The notes below the pieces were generated by a model. It saw only the letters and a list, made by a program, of their open reading frames with translations, did not search any database and was not told the DNA's origin. A DNA stretch of 32,479 nt from an archaeon. Lineage in GTDB: Archaea; Nanobdellota; Nanobdellia; Pacearchaeales; GW2011-AR1. Location: the NCBI GenBank assembly GCA_021107855.1, contig JAIORZ010000006.1, positions 1 through 32,479 of the forward strand. The letters run 5' to 3'. Shown one piece after another: positions 1 to 7,539 of this stretch (positions are counted from its first letter, which is position 1; each line of letters begins with the position of its first letter). Both the position numbers and the translations under genes were made by a program.

Positions 1-1
1 T

Positions 2-334
2 ACTGTTTATGTTTATCCTAATGTTTATAGTTCTGGTGCTGGGCAACAATTTGACCAGGATGGTGCCGTGATGTATCTCTCAGAGAGGACAAAGGATTCG
101 TTGGTGGCTAAATTATATTTGATGAATGACGTTGAAAATGAATATGAAGAGTTGGATTTGGTTTATGATGAATTTGATTATCCGTTTCCTTTTTATTATG
201 GGGGATTTAGAGGTCCAATTAAAATTTTTAGGGTTAATACCGACGAGATGGACAATGTTTTGGTGTATGATGAATTTAGGCTACCAAATGCGGAGTTTGG
301 GTTGTTGGATGATTTTGAGTTTATTAAGGAATGA
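2..334 (+). CDS. C-terminal end of a probable STT3/AglB oligosaccharyltransferase (5' end outside window)
   Basis: The reading frame is open from the window edge, so this is the last ~110 residues of a longer protein; the internal GTG/ATG at 68-73 is unlikely to be the true start. The tail contains a DSLVAKLYL stretch, then LVYDEF, then GPIKIFRV. This order resembles the C-terminal globular end of archaeal STT3/AglB proteins (a 'SKLYL...FKLVY...YVKIFEV' pattern). AglB transfers lipid-linked glycans to asparagines of exported proteins at the outer face of the membrane. The membrane part and the WWDxG catalytic motif would lie upstream, out of view, so the assignment rests on a short resemblance and on the neighbouring glycan genes. 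Its stop overlaps the next start (ATGA), which suggests a shared transcript. Confidence 0.5.
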   Translation, partial: TVYVYPNVYSSGAGQQFDQDGAVMYLSERTKDSLVAKLYLMNDVENEYEELDLVYDEFDYPFPFYYGGFRGPIKIFRVNTDEMDNVLVYDEFRLPNAEFGLLDDFEFIKE

Positions 335-1263
335 GAATGAAAAAGAAATGTTTCATTTGTAAGAATTCTAAGGTTGGGTTTTTGTTAAGAAAAAATGGTT
401 ACGATTTGTGGCATTGTGAGAAGTGTAAGTTGAATTTTATCTATCCTCAACCGACAGATAAAGAATTGCAAAAAGTTTATTCTTTGGATGGAGGCTATTC
501 TCATTCTAGTAAAGGTTTTGATGGGGACGCTGTTTCTGCGGAATATGAGAAGCGTATTGATTTTTTTGTGGAGAATGGTGTGAAGCGAGTTTTGGACGTT
601 GGATGTGCTAGTGGCGCGTTTGTTTATTCTGTGAAGAGGAGGGGGCTTGATGTTGTTGGTATTGATTTGGATAAGGATTCGATAAAGTTTGGGAAGAAGA
701 AAGGATTGGATTTGAGATATGGGGGGTTGGAGGATATGGGGTTTAAGGCTGGTTCGTTTGATGCGGTTAATCTGGGGGACATTATAGAGCACGTGAAGGC
801 TCCTGAGAGGTTTTTGGGGGAGTGTTTGAGGGTTTTGAAGGGGAATGGGGTTTTGGTTGTCTCTACGCCTAATACTAATTCATTGTTTCCTAAGATGACG
901 AAATGGGTTTATGATAAGTTTGGTTTGATGTGGTCGCATCCTGCACCGCCTTATCATCTTTTTGATTTTTCGGATGAAAATTTGGTTAGGTTTTTGAAGA
1001 AGAATGGGGTTGAGGTTTTGGGAGTTAGTTATTCTCGGATACCTTTAATGTATTCTATTTATCATACTGGTTATTTTGATGAGATGAGGGGGAAGATGAG
1101 GAGGGTTTCTTTTGGAGGTATATTTGGGGCTTTGACTAAAAGTTTTGGTCGTGATATTTTTCAGCAGGTTATGGTGAGTTTTATTTATGTGGTCTTATTT
1201 TATATAGATAAATTATTTGAGAAAAAGGGAGACCAAATGATTATCTATGCTGTCAAAAAATGA
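331..1263 (+). CDS. SAM-dependent class I methyltransferase with N-terminal zinc finger
   Basis: This 310-residue protein begins with a four-cysteine knuckle (C7, C10, C29, C32). A Rossmann methyltransferase domain follows, with motif I VLDVGCASG at 87-95, an acidic end of strand 2 (GIDLD) and a DIIEH motif near residue 150. The layout matches the Methyltransf_23 family found in glycan clusters, where members methylate sugars or lipid-linked glycans; the substrate cannot be read from the sequence. The C-terminal ~40 residues are hydrophobic and may associate with the membrane. It overlaps both neighbours through ATGA junctions. Its codons are G-richer (many TTG, GGG, GAG) than those of the genes that follow, a style shared with secF and secD at the other end of the cluster. 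Confidence 0.8.
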   Translation: MRMKKKCFICKNSKVGFLLRKNGYDLWHCEKCKLNFIYPQPTDKELQKVYSLDGGYSHSSKGFDGDAVSAEYEKRIDFFVENGVKRVLDVGCASGAFVYSVKRRGLDVVGIDLDKDSIKFGKKKGLDLRYGGLEDMGFKAGSFDAVNLGDIIEHVKAPERFLGECLRVLKGNGVLVVSTPNTNSLFPKMTKWVYDKFGLMWSHPAPPYHLFDFSDENLVRFLKKNGVEVLGVSYSRIPLMYSIYHTGYFDEMRGKMRRVSFGGIFGALTKSFGRDIFQQVMVSFIYVVLFYIDKLFEKKGDQMIIYAVKK

Positions 1264-2393
1264 AAAAGAAACTTAGAGTGAACGTGAATAAAAAAATTAA
1301 GGTGTACATGCAATTCCCGTGGAGATTTTGTGATTCAAACTATTACAAGCATTTGTTAGATTGTCCTCCAGAAGGGATCCAATATTTTAGTAAGGTCAAA
1401 AGTCCGGGGAACACTATAAATCTTGGGAAATTGAAAATAAATAATTGGATAAAACATAATGTAAAAAAAATTATTAAGAAAATTGATGCATCTCTACCGA
1501 ATGCACACTTGACAAGAGCTTCTCAAAAATATGATTTGATACATTGTGCACATTGCTTGTCTCTTAATAGGGTACCTTGGATTGCAGACATAGAACATGT
1601 AGGGCAATTTTGGGCGGCCCCTTCAAAAAAAAATCTTAACAAAAAAAGGATTAGAAAAATTTTGAATAGTCCTTATTGTAAAAAGATTCTTGTGTGGTCG
1701 GAGTGGGGGAAAAATAAAACGTTGAAATCTTTTCCAGAATTAAAATCAAAAATTGATGTTCTTCATTATGCCATTCCTCCTCAAGAAAGAAAGAAAGGGG
1801 GGGGGGATAAGATTATTATAACATTTATTTCTAGGAGGTTTTATTTTAAGGGGGGGCTGCACGCTGTAGAAATAATGGATAGATTAACAAAAAAATATTC
1901 TAATGTTGAGGGCCTGGTGGTTTCCGATACTCCAAAAAAGGTGCTAGACAGGTATGTGAAAAATAAAAAGATAATTTTTTCTGGATTGCAACCCTATGAT
2001 AAAATAATGAAGGATGTTTTCCCGAAAACGAATATTTTTCTTTATCCTTCATATACGGATACTTATGGATTTTTAATGGTGGAATCTCTTGCCTTTGGAG
2101 TTCCGGTAGTGACGGTAGAAGGACAATGTAGAAGAGAAATTATCAATGATGGCAAAACAGGATATGTTGTTCCTCTCCCAGAGAATTGGAATTGTGATTT
2201 AATGTATAAATTTGAGGGTAGCTCTGTCGTTTTGGGGGAGATGGAGAAAAGGGTTGAAGTATTAATAAAAAATAAGAAATTGTTGAAGATGATGTCCAGA
2301 GAAGGGATAAGGGAAATTAAAGAAGGTAAATTTTCTCTTAAAAATAATAATAAAAAACTTACTAGAATATATGAGGAAGCGCTGGGGAGATAG
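1260..2393 (+). CDS. GT4-type glycosyltransferase (GT-B fold)
   Basis: This 377-residue protein has a C-terminal GT-B nucleotide-sugar domain. It reads FISRRFYFKG (around residue 185), then FLYPSYTDTYGFLMVESLAFGVPVV (about 260-284, with the family E-x7-E region represented by D/E around G-F and VES), then EIINDGKTGYVV. These are standard GT4 signatures. The enzyme would add a sugar to a lipid-linked glycan on the cytoplasmic side. The start is the ATGA overlap with the methyltransferase; an in-frame ATG at 1308 (MQFPWRF) is an alternative. The frame runs through a G10 tract (1797-1806) and a G7 tract (1850-1856), so one-base slippage would abolish the C-terminal domain. Donor and acceptor are unknown. 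Confidence 0.8.
   Translation: MKKKLRVNVNKKIKVYMQFPWRFCDSNYYKHLLDCPPEGIQYFSKVKSPGNTINLGKLKINNWIKHNVKKIIKKIDASLPNAHLTRASQKYDLIHCAHCLSLNRVPWIADIEHVGQFWAAPSKKNLNKKRIRKILNSPYCKKILVWSEWGKNKTLKSFPELKSKIDVLHYAIPPQERKKGGGDKIIITFISRRFYFKGGLHAVEIMDRLTKKYSNVEGLVVSDTPKKVLDRYVKNKKIIFSGLQPYDKIMKDVFPKTNIFLYPSYTDTYGFLMVESLAFGVPVVTVEGQCRREIINDGKTGYVVPLPENWNCDLMYKFEGSSVVLGEMEKRVEVLIKNKKLLKMMSREGIREIKEGKFSLKNNNKKLTRIYEEALGR
1797..1806 (+). repeat. Homopolymeric G10 tract inside a glycosyltransferase gene
   Basis: Ten consecutive G bases encode a Gly-Gly-Gly run plus the first base of an Asp codon, near residue 180 of the GT4 enzyme. The surroundings are strongly AT-rich. Runs of this length in glycan genes of host-associated bacteria are known slipped-strand phase-variation switches. 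Confidence 0.9.
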
Positions 2394-2402
2394 GCGAAAG
2401 AC

Positions 2403-3188
2403 TTAGTTGGGTAAATTATTTGTCAAAATTATGTCAAAATTATTCTTATTAATTAAAGATTTTTCTATATAATCTACGTCTATTTCTTTAAGATTTGTGT
2501 TTAATTTGTATTTGAAATTTTTAGAAAAATTAACAATTACTTTTGCGTCTTCTTTTAAATTTTCGAAAAGGCCAGGATGCAATGAAATTATTATGCTTTT
2601 ATTTGATTTTTTAAAAAAATTCTTCATCCCGGTAAGAACAATAGACTCAGCCCCTTCGATATCCATTTTTATAAAATTGCAATTATTAATTTTATGTTTT
2701 TTTATTAGATCTGAGAATGTGATTGCCTTAACTTTTAATGAATTTGTTTTGCCTTTTGACCTCATAACTGATGACATACTGTCCCCTAGTTTGTCCCCAC
2801 CAATATCTATATCGCATTTTTTGTCCATAATACATTTGCTTATCACTGTGACATTTTTTATTTTTGGATTCTTTTTTAAATTTTTAATAAGAATTTTTCT
2901 CGCTACTGGGTCTGGCTCTATGGCGTAACAATGTTTTGACTTCTGAGCTCCATACAGCACTGTTGGGCCAATCCATGCGCCGATATCAATATAAGAGTGA
3001 TCTTTGTCTAAAAATTTATGCAATATATGGTAAGTTTCATTCTCCCATCTATTTTGCTTATTGCTCTTCCAAAATAATGTATGTGAGAAACTGGATCTGA
3101 TATTTTTTAATGCTTTTATTGGAGAATAGAATAAATCATCAAGAATTGTGTTAACTTTGAAATAAGTTTTTCCCTTTTTAATTTTCAT
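2403..3188 (-). CDS. FkbM-family SAM-dependent methyltransferase
   Basis: This 261-residue protein has motif I YIDIGAWIGPTVLYGA, the acidic strand YAIEPDP, and the family-specific FIKMDIEGAESIVLTGM segment (about 170-186). Together these define the FkbM family of O-methyltransferases that act on sugars, polyketides or glycan termini. It lies convergent to the GT4 gene (9 nt apart) and divergent from the next glycosyltransferase. The ATG at 3188 has a TATA-like TTTTAAATAT about 27 nt upstream (3211-3220), consistent with a leaderless message and its own promoter. Methylation of a surface glycan is the likely role; the acceptor is unknown. Confidence 0.85.
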   Translation of the reverse strand: MKIKKGKTYFKVNTILDDLFYSPIKALKNIRSSFSHTLFWKSNKQNRWENETYHILHKFLDKDHSYIDIGAWIGPTVLYGAQKSKHCYAIEPDPVARKILIKNLKKNPKIKNVTVISKCIMDKKCDIDIGGDKLGDSMSSVMRSKGKTNSLKVKAITFSDLIKKHKINNCNFIKMDIEGAESIVLTGMKNFFKKSNKSIIISLHPGLFENLKEDAKVIVNFSKNFKYKLNTNLKEIDVDYIEKSLINKNNFDIILTNNLPN

Positions 3189-3202
3189 GGGATAAAAATG
3201 GC

Positions 3203-3265
3203 GATATACTTTTTAAATATTGCTGGGTTGTATCTTTGAGTAGTGTTTGCATAAATATAAAAAAA
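3203..3265. promoter_or_regulatory. Divergent TATA-like promoter pair
   Basis: TTTTAAATAT at 3211-3220 is centred ~27 nt before the FkbM start (3188, minus strand). ATAAATATAAAA beginning at 3251 is centred ~28 nt before the ATG at 3286 (plus strand). Both spacings fit archaeal leaderless transcription. The second box would be coding if the upstream TTG (3247) were the start, which argues for the ATG. Confidence 0.5.
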
Positions 3266-3285
3266 GGGGCTGGCTTGTTCCTTTT

Positions 3286-4182
3286 ATGAAAACCCAATTT
3301 AAAACTCCTATTCTTTATCTTGTATTTAATAGATTTGATGTTGTAAAAAAAACATTTCCTTTGATCGCAAAGCAAAGGCCTAAAAAATTATTTGTTGCAG
3401 CCGATGGCCCCCGAACAAAAAAGGAGAAGGAGGAAACGGATGCTGTTAGAAAATATATTTTAGAAAATATAAATTGGGACTGCAAAATCCAGACTAGGTT
3501 TTTGGATAAAAATTTAGGGTGTAAGGATGGAGTTTCTTCGGCGGTAGACTGGTTTTTTAAAAATGTAAAAAAGGGAATCATTTTAGAGGATGACTGTGTG
3601 CCAAGTAAAAGTTTTTTTAGGTTTTCGGAAAAAATGCTGAACAGGTATGAAAAGGATATTAGGGTGATTAGTATAAATGGCTATAATTTTTTAGAAAAAT
3701 TAAAGGTGGACGAATCTTATTATTTTTCGAAATACTTTAATCCTCTTGGGTGGTCATCCTGGAGAGACAGGTGGTTTGCCCAAGATAAAACAATGAAGGG
3801 TTATTTAGATGATCTAAAAACTGGAAAATTTAAAAAGATTATTAAAAATCCCCTTGAGAGAATTTGGATTAAACATGCATTTAAAAATGGACTCCAAAAC
3901 AAAATAGGGGCTTGGGATCATCCTTTTGGGTATTTACATTTCAGAAATAAGGGTTTATGTATAAAACCTCGGGTTAATCTTGTGGGAAATATTGGCTTTA
4001 TGGAGGACTCTACACATACTTCTGGAAATTTCATAGATAATAAGTTTTATTGCCTGAAGAAGTATGAATTAGAATTTCCATTAATATGTCCAAAGAAAAT
4101 TCAAATAAATCTAACTGATTCTAGAATGTTTTTTAATAAAATATTATTAAAGATATTTCTAAAGAAAATATTCTTTTTTTAG
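3286..4182 (+). CDS. GT-A fold glycosyltransferase (nucleotide-diphospho-sugar transferase)
   Basis: This 298-residue protein opens with TPILYLVFNRFDVVKKT, a GT-A N-terminal strand. It carries LFVAADGPR and a GIILEDDCVPS segment (about residues 100-110) whose EDD/DxD acidic cluster would bind the metal and sugar nucleotide. LGWSSWRDRW and a WDHPFGY segment follow, as seen in GNT-I-like glycosyltransferases of glycan clusters. The start at ATG 3286 is preferred over the TTG at 3247 because a TATA-like element sits at the leaderless distance. The next gene begins 7 nt downstream, so the two form an operon. Donor and linkage are unknown. Confidence 0.75.
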   Translation: MKTQFKTPILYLVFNRFDVVKKTFPLIAKQRPKKLFVAADGPRTKKEKEETDAVRKYILENINWDCKIQTRFLDKNLGCKDGVSSAVDWFFKNVKKGIILEDDCVPSKSFFRFSEKMLNRYEKDIRVISINGYNFLEKLKVDESYYFSKYFNPLGWSSWRDRWFAQDKTMKGYLDDLKTGKFKKIIKNPLERIWIKHAFKNGLQNKIGAWDHPFGYLHFRNKGLCIKPRVNLVGNIGFMEDSTHTSGNFIDNKFYCLKKYELEFPLICPKKIQINLTDSRMFFNKILLKIFLKKIFFF

Positions 4183-4189
4183 GTGTCAA

Positions 4190-5119
4190 ATGAAGACCTT
4201 GTCAAAATGCAATTTATGCAACAAAAAGAACAAATTGTTTTTATTTGAACAAAAAGATCGCATGTACAACATCTCTGGAAGGTTTAGACTGTATAAGTGT
4301 GAGGGTTGCGGTCTAATTTCGTTGGATCCTCAACCTTCAAATTTAACTCTTGATAAACATTATCCTTCGGAAAACTACTATTCTCTTAAAGACTCCTCTG
4401 AAAGCAACGTTAGAAAATTGGCCTATAAATCATATAATAGGAAGAGTAATATTTTAATAAAACTCTTGAGGCCATTTTTTAGATCAACTAAGATTGTTGA
4501 AGAGGGAAATTTATTAGATATAGGTTGTGGGGCAGGGACTTTTCTGAAATCTATGAAAAACTTGAATATGAATGTTTGCGGAATTGAACCCAGCTCATAT
4601 AATAAAGAGGTTGCAAGGAAAAATAAATTAGAAATTTTTAATGGCACTCTTTTTCAAGCCAAATATAAGGATGAACTGTTTGATGTAGTTACTATGAATC
4701 ATGTTTTTGAGCATGTAAGAAATCCGACTGAAACCATTGTAGAGATAAGTAGGATAATGAAGAAAGGGGGTCATTTGATAATCGGAGTTCCTAACTCTGA
4801 TTCATGGGTATTCAAATTATTGGGGGGAAATTGGATATCTATAGATTCTCCAAGACACTTGTTTTTATATAATAAAAGAATTTTGGAACTATATGCGAAA
4901 AAGGCAGATCTAGCAGTTATTAAAACTAGATGTTTTGGCAATTCAACCTTTTTGGAGAGTTTGAAAATAGCCTTGTCAGAAAATAAGAATAAGAATGCAA
5001 TGAAAAAGAATACTATTTTTGATAATAGGTTTTCACATTACCTTATTCTACCTATTTCTCTACTTTTTAATATTTTTAGCAAGGGAGATACTATAGAAAT
5101 AACACTGGAAAAGTCGTGA
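4190..5119 (+). CDS. SAM-dependent class I methyltransferase with N-terminal zinc finger
   Basis: This 309-residue protein has the same architecture as the gene at 331: a cysteine knuckle (C7, C10, C37, C40), a LDPQP linker, then motif I LLDIGCGAGTF (about 107-117). CGIEPS and NHVFEHVRNP follow, and then IIGVPNSDSW. It belongs to Methyltransf_23. It follows the GT-A gene by 7 nt, with AGGTG just upstream acting as a weak Shine-Dalgarno site, so it is probably co-transcribed. The two enzymes share architecture but are divergent in sequence, suggesting methylation of different positions or sugars. Confidence 0.8.
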   Translation: MKTLSKCNLCNKKNKLFLFEQKDRMYNISGRFRLYKCEGCGLISLDPQPSNLTLDKHYPSENYYSLKDSSESNVRKLAYKSYNRKSNILIKLLRPFFRSTKIVEEGNLLDIGCGAGTFLKSMKNLNMNVCGIEPSSYNKEVARKNKLEIFNGTLFQAKYKDELFDVVTMNHVFEHVRNPTETIVEISRIMKKGGHLIIGVPNSDSWVFKLLGGNWISIDSPRHLFLYNKRILELYAKKADLAVIKTRCFGNSTFLESLKIALSENKNKNAMKKNTIFDNRFSHYLILPISLLFNIFSKGDTIEITLEKS

Positions 5120-5186
5120 TGTCTGGCTTGTATAGGATAATTTTTAGAAAATGAGAAATTAAGAATTGCTATATCCCATAATAGAA

Positions 5187-5198
5187 ATTATTTTAAAT
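5187..5198 (+). promoter_or_regulatory. TATA-like box for the 421-residue gene
   Basis: ATTATTTTAAAT is centred about 26 nt upstream of the ATG at 5219. The 96-bp gap 5120-5215 contains nothing else recognisable. Confidence 0.45.
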
Positions 5199-5218
5199 GG
5201 TATTATTTACTGATTGTG

Positions 5219-6481
5219 ATGATATTGTATTTTGATAACTTAATAACCAATATACCTGCACACCCTGGAGTATATTTGGATATAGATAAAATTAGAGATT
5301 CTTGTAAAGCATATTCTACTAAAGATAGATACAACGTTACTTTGTATACCTTATTGAGTTATGCTGAATTAGATTGGGACGAGGTGGTTATTGTATATGA
5401 ATTTGGGGGAGATATGGTGGAGAGGAAAAAGGAATTTGAAAAGTTTGTTAGAGATCTTTGGCCCAAGGCCCATATTTTTTATGGGAGGAGTGATAATCAA
5501 AAAAAGTTTCAAAAAAGATTGAAATTTGTTAATGATTTAGAAGGTGATCTTGTTTTTTATGCAGGTAATAATGACCATCCCTTTATTGCCCCAGATAAAG
5601 AAACTATTAATTCATGTATAAGGAAAATTAAGAAAATGAATGAAAAATGGGACTATGTTTCAATTCTTTATTCTCATTTCCTTGAAGGATATAGAATGGG
5701 AAATAAAAAATCTCCATACCGCAAATATGTATCTTCTTGCCCAAAAATTTTAGAAGAATCCAAAAATTATTTTACAGTTCTGTTCCCAGAAGTTTGGGGA
5801 CATTCAATCCAGATATTTAATAAAAAACTGATTAATCATATAGTGTTCTCAGAAAAGTTTGGCGGAGAAATTTTTAGAAGAATTGAAAGTATATGGAGGC
5901 ACGAAAGGATGTTGAATAAAAGAGTGGACCAGCTCACGATAATCCCTAAAAATCCTGTTTGTGGTCATTTTGACGGATATAGTCATCTTAAGCATGGAGA
6001 ATATCCAATTTCTGAAGAAATCTTCCCTCCTTTTTTTATCCCAAGGGGATTTTTTGAAAATAAGATAAAAATTCGTTATGGGTATGAGAATTATAAGGAA
6101 GGTTGGGTGAATATCAATCCCATGAAGGCAAAACACGCATTCCATGATAAAAATGGTACGGATATGAAAATTTCTCTTGAGGATATCCCATTGTTTTGGA
6201 AGAAAAGAATCTCTAAAATTGATATTAATCCTAAATTGAATAAATCTCATCTCAGGAAGAGCATTGGGGATCTTCATAGAAAAATGAGATTTCCCCATGA
6301 ACCCATTGAGGATAAAGATTTTTTGTATCGCTTCAAGGCAAGAATTATCGCTGCAAATTATCTACCTTATTGGCTGAAAAGACTTTTGAGGAATAATCAC
6401 TTAATAAAGAAGTTGCGTGCAAAAATATTTTTTAAGCTAAGGGATGAATTTACTCTTGAAGAGAAAAAAATTAATGATTGA
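5219..6481 (+). CDS. Unrecognised glycan-cluster protein, possible glycosyltransferase-like
   Basis: I do not recognise this 420-residue protein. The N-terminal half alternates predicted strands and helices (ILYFDNLITNIP, EVVIVYEFGGD, DLVFYAGNNDHPFI). The last of these sits where a GT-A fold would carry its DxD, but no clear DxD is seen. The middle has PFFIPRGFFENKIKIRYGYE and GWVNINPMKAKHAFHD. The C-terminus is basic and helical (MRFPHEPIEDKDFLYRFKAR...). A second, decayed copy of this C-terminus lies at 8651-8899, and a possible smaller one directly downstream. A GTG at 5216 is also possible; the ATG at 5219 fits the TATA spacing. Its setting among glycosyltransferases and methyltransferases suggests a role in glycan assembly, but that is inference. 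Confidence 0.6.
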   Translation: MILYFDNLITNIPAHPGVYLDIDKIRDSCKAYSTKDRYNVTLYTLLSYAELDWDEVVIVYEFGGDMVERKKEFEKFVRDLWPKAHIFYGRSDNQKKFQKRLKFVNDLEGDLVFYAGNNDHPFIAPDKETINSCIRKIKKMNEKWDYVSILYSHFLEGYRMGNKKSPYRKYVSSCPKILEESKNYFTVLFPEVWGHSIQIFNKKLINHIVFSEKFGGEIFRRIESIWRHERMLNKRVDQLTIIPKNPVCGHFDGYSHLKHGEYPISEEIFPPFFIPRGFFENKIKIRYGYENYKEGWVNINPMKAKHAFHDKNGTDMKISLEDIPLFWKKRISKIDINPKLNKSHLRKSIGDLHRKMRFPHEPIEDKDFLYRFKARIIAANYLPYWLKRLLRNNHLIKKLRAKIFFKLRDEFTLEEKKIND

Positions 6482-6575
6482 CTGCAAAAATATTTTTGAG
6501 GAATAGTTTTATTAAAAGACATTCTTGATGAGGGTCGGGGGGATAAAGAAGATATTTAAAAAAAACTTTGAGAAA
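6482..6575 (+). other. Possible degraded fragment of the upstream gene's 3' end
   Basis: TGCAAAAATATTTTT occurs near the end of the 5219 gene (about 6418-6432) and again just after its stop. TTTTGAGGAATA also recurs (about 6385 and 6494). Translated, the spacer gives short pieces such as LRNSFIKRH, resembling LRNNHLIKKL in the gene. This looks like a decayed partial tandem copy; the pieces are short and AT-rich, so the case is weak. Confidence 0.3.
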
Positions 6576-7394
6576 TTATTTTTTAATCATTATGCCTATA
6601 CGGTCATTATTTATCACTGTTCCTTCCTCGGGCTTATCCTTTAGAAAATCTATGCATGCCTCTTCTACTCCTGGCAAGAATTTCCATTGGTAATCATGAA
6701 TTGTAATCCGGGAATTAGGAACCATTTTTGGATAAACTTTATCAAAACTATCCATAATTGAACTATAAAAATCCCCGTCAAAAAAGGCAAAAGCTATTTT
6801 CTTTGGATATTCTTCATCAGGTATTTTTCCAAACCACCCAGTGTGGATTGTTGGTAGCTTTAATTTTGCCTTCCTAAAATTATTAATAAGCTCCTCTTTT
6901 TTTGTCTTACAAGATCCTTTTTGGTAATTTTTGGATCTAGGTTTGCCTCGGCTCTTGAGATTAATCTTATCTTGAGCTTTCACTTCTGGCAGTCCCTCAA
7001 ATGAATCGTAAATGTGGAAGACCTTGCCTGAGCCATAGTGCTTTAGTAATTTCTGAATAAATAAGGATGTTGTTCCAACATTACATCCTAATTCGACGAT
7101 ATCCCCTTCAACCCCCTCATCTAACACTTTCTTTAAATTTCTAAGAACAACCCTTACATGATTTTCTGTAACCATTCCGGATAAAATCATGGGATAATCT
7201 AATAGCAGTTTCTCGACAATATCTTGATCCCCCTTTAATTTGAACCTTATCTTTTTTGGAAGATTTTCTATCTTCTTTAATCCTAAATAACTCTCTATAT
7301 AAGTTGCCTTAACAACTCTAAATATCCCGGGATATTGTTTTAAAAAATTAATTAACCTTTTATTCAAAAGTATATTCATCATTATAGTGGACAT
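6576..7394 (-). CDS. TylF/MycF-family O-methyltransferase
   Basis: This ~272-residue protein has DIVELGCNVGTTSLFIQKLL (motif I, about 95-115), YDSFEGLPEV, and AFAFFDGDFYSSIMDSFD. The last is the metal-binding acidic segment typical of the TylF family, macrocin O-methyltransferases that methylate deoxysugar hydroxyls with Mg2+. A conserved HDYQW...GVEEA tail follows. The start is uncertain: TTG 7397, ATG 7394 and ATG 7382/7379 are all in frame. A TATA-like TTTATAAATA at 7401-7410 favours 7382 or 7379 for a leaderless message. It points away from the GT2 gene at 7540 and likely methylates a sugar of the surface glycan. Confidence 0.85.
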   Translation of the reverse strand: MSTIMMNILLNKRLINFLKQYPGIFRVVKATYIESYLGLKKIENLPKKIRFKLKGDQDIVEKLLLDYPMILSGMVTENHVRVVLRNLKKVLDEGVEGDIVELGCNVGTTSLFIQKLLKHYGSGKVFHIYDSFEGLPEVKAQDKINLKSRGKPRSKNYQKGSCKTKKEELINNFRKAKLKLPTIHTGWFGKIPDEEYPKKIAFAFFDGDFYSSIMDSFDKVYPKMVPNSRITIHDYQWKFLPGVEEACIDFLKDKPEEGTVINNDRIGIMIKK

Positions 7395-7400
7395 CAACTA

Positions 7401-7520
7401 TTTATAAATATGATTATTCCCTAATTAATTATTCTTAATTTTTGTAGATTTAATCTTTTAGCAATCTTAAATGACCTATATTTGAGAGTATGGAGGAGTG
7501 AATCTATATATTTAAAAATA
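7401..7520. promoter_or_regulatory. Divergent promoter region between TylF-like and GT2 genes
   Basis: TTTATAAATA at 7401-7410 faces the TylF-like gene. TTTAAAAATA at 7511-7520 is centred about 25 nt before the GT2 ATG at 7540. The 90 bp between the two boxes shows no other clear signal. Confidence 0.45.
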
Positions 7521-7539
7521 ACTCCCTCATTTAAGGAAG

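Noticed and set aside
385-792. Long antisense open frame opposite the first methyltransferase
   Set aside because: It lies entirely opposite a gene with clear methyltransferase motifs and its translation shows no family pattern.
5849-6298. 149-codon antisense frame opposite the unknown 421-residue gene
   Set aside because: No recognisable motif. The sense gene is supported by its promoter and by a paralogous relic; the antisense frame is a shadow.
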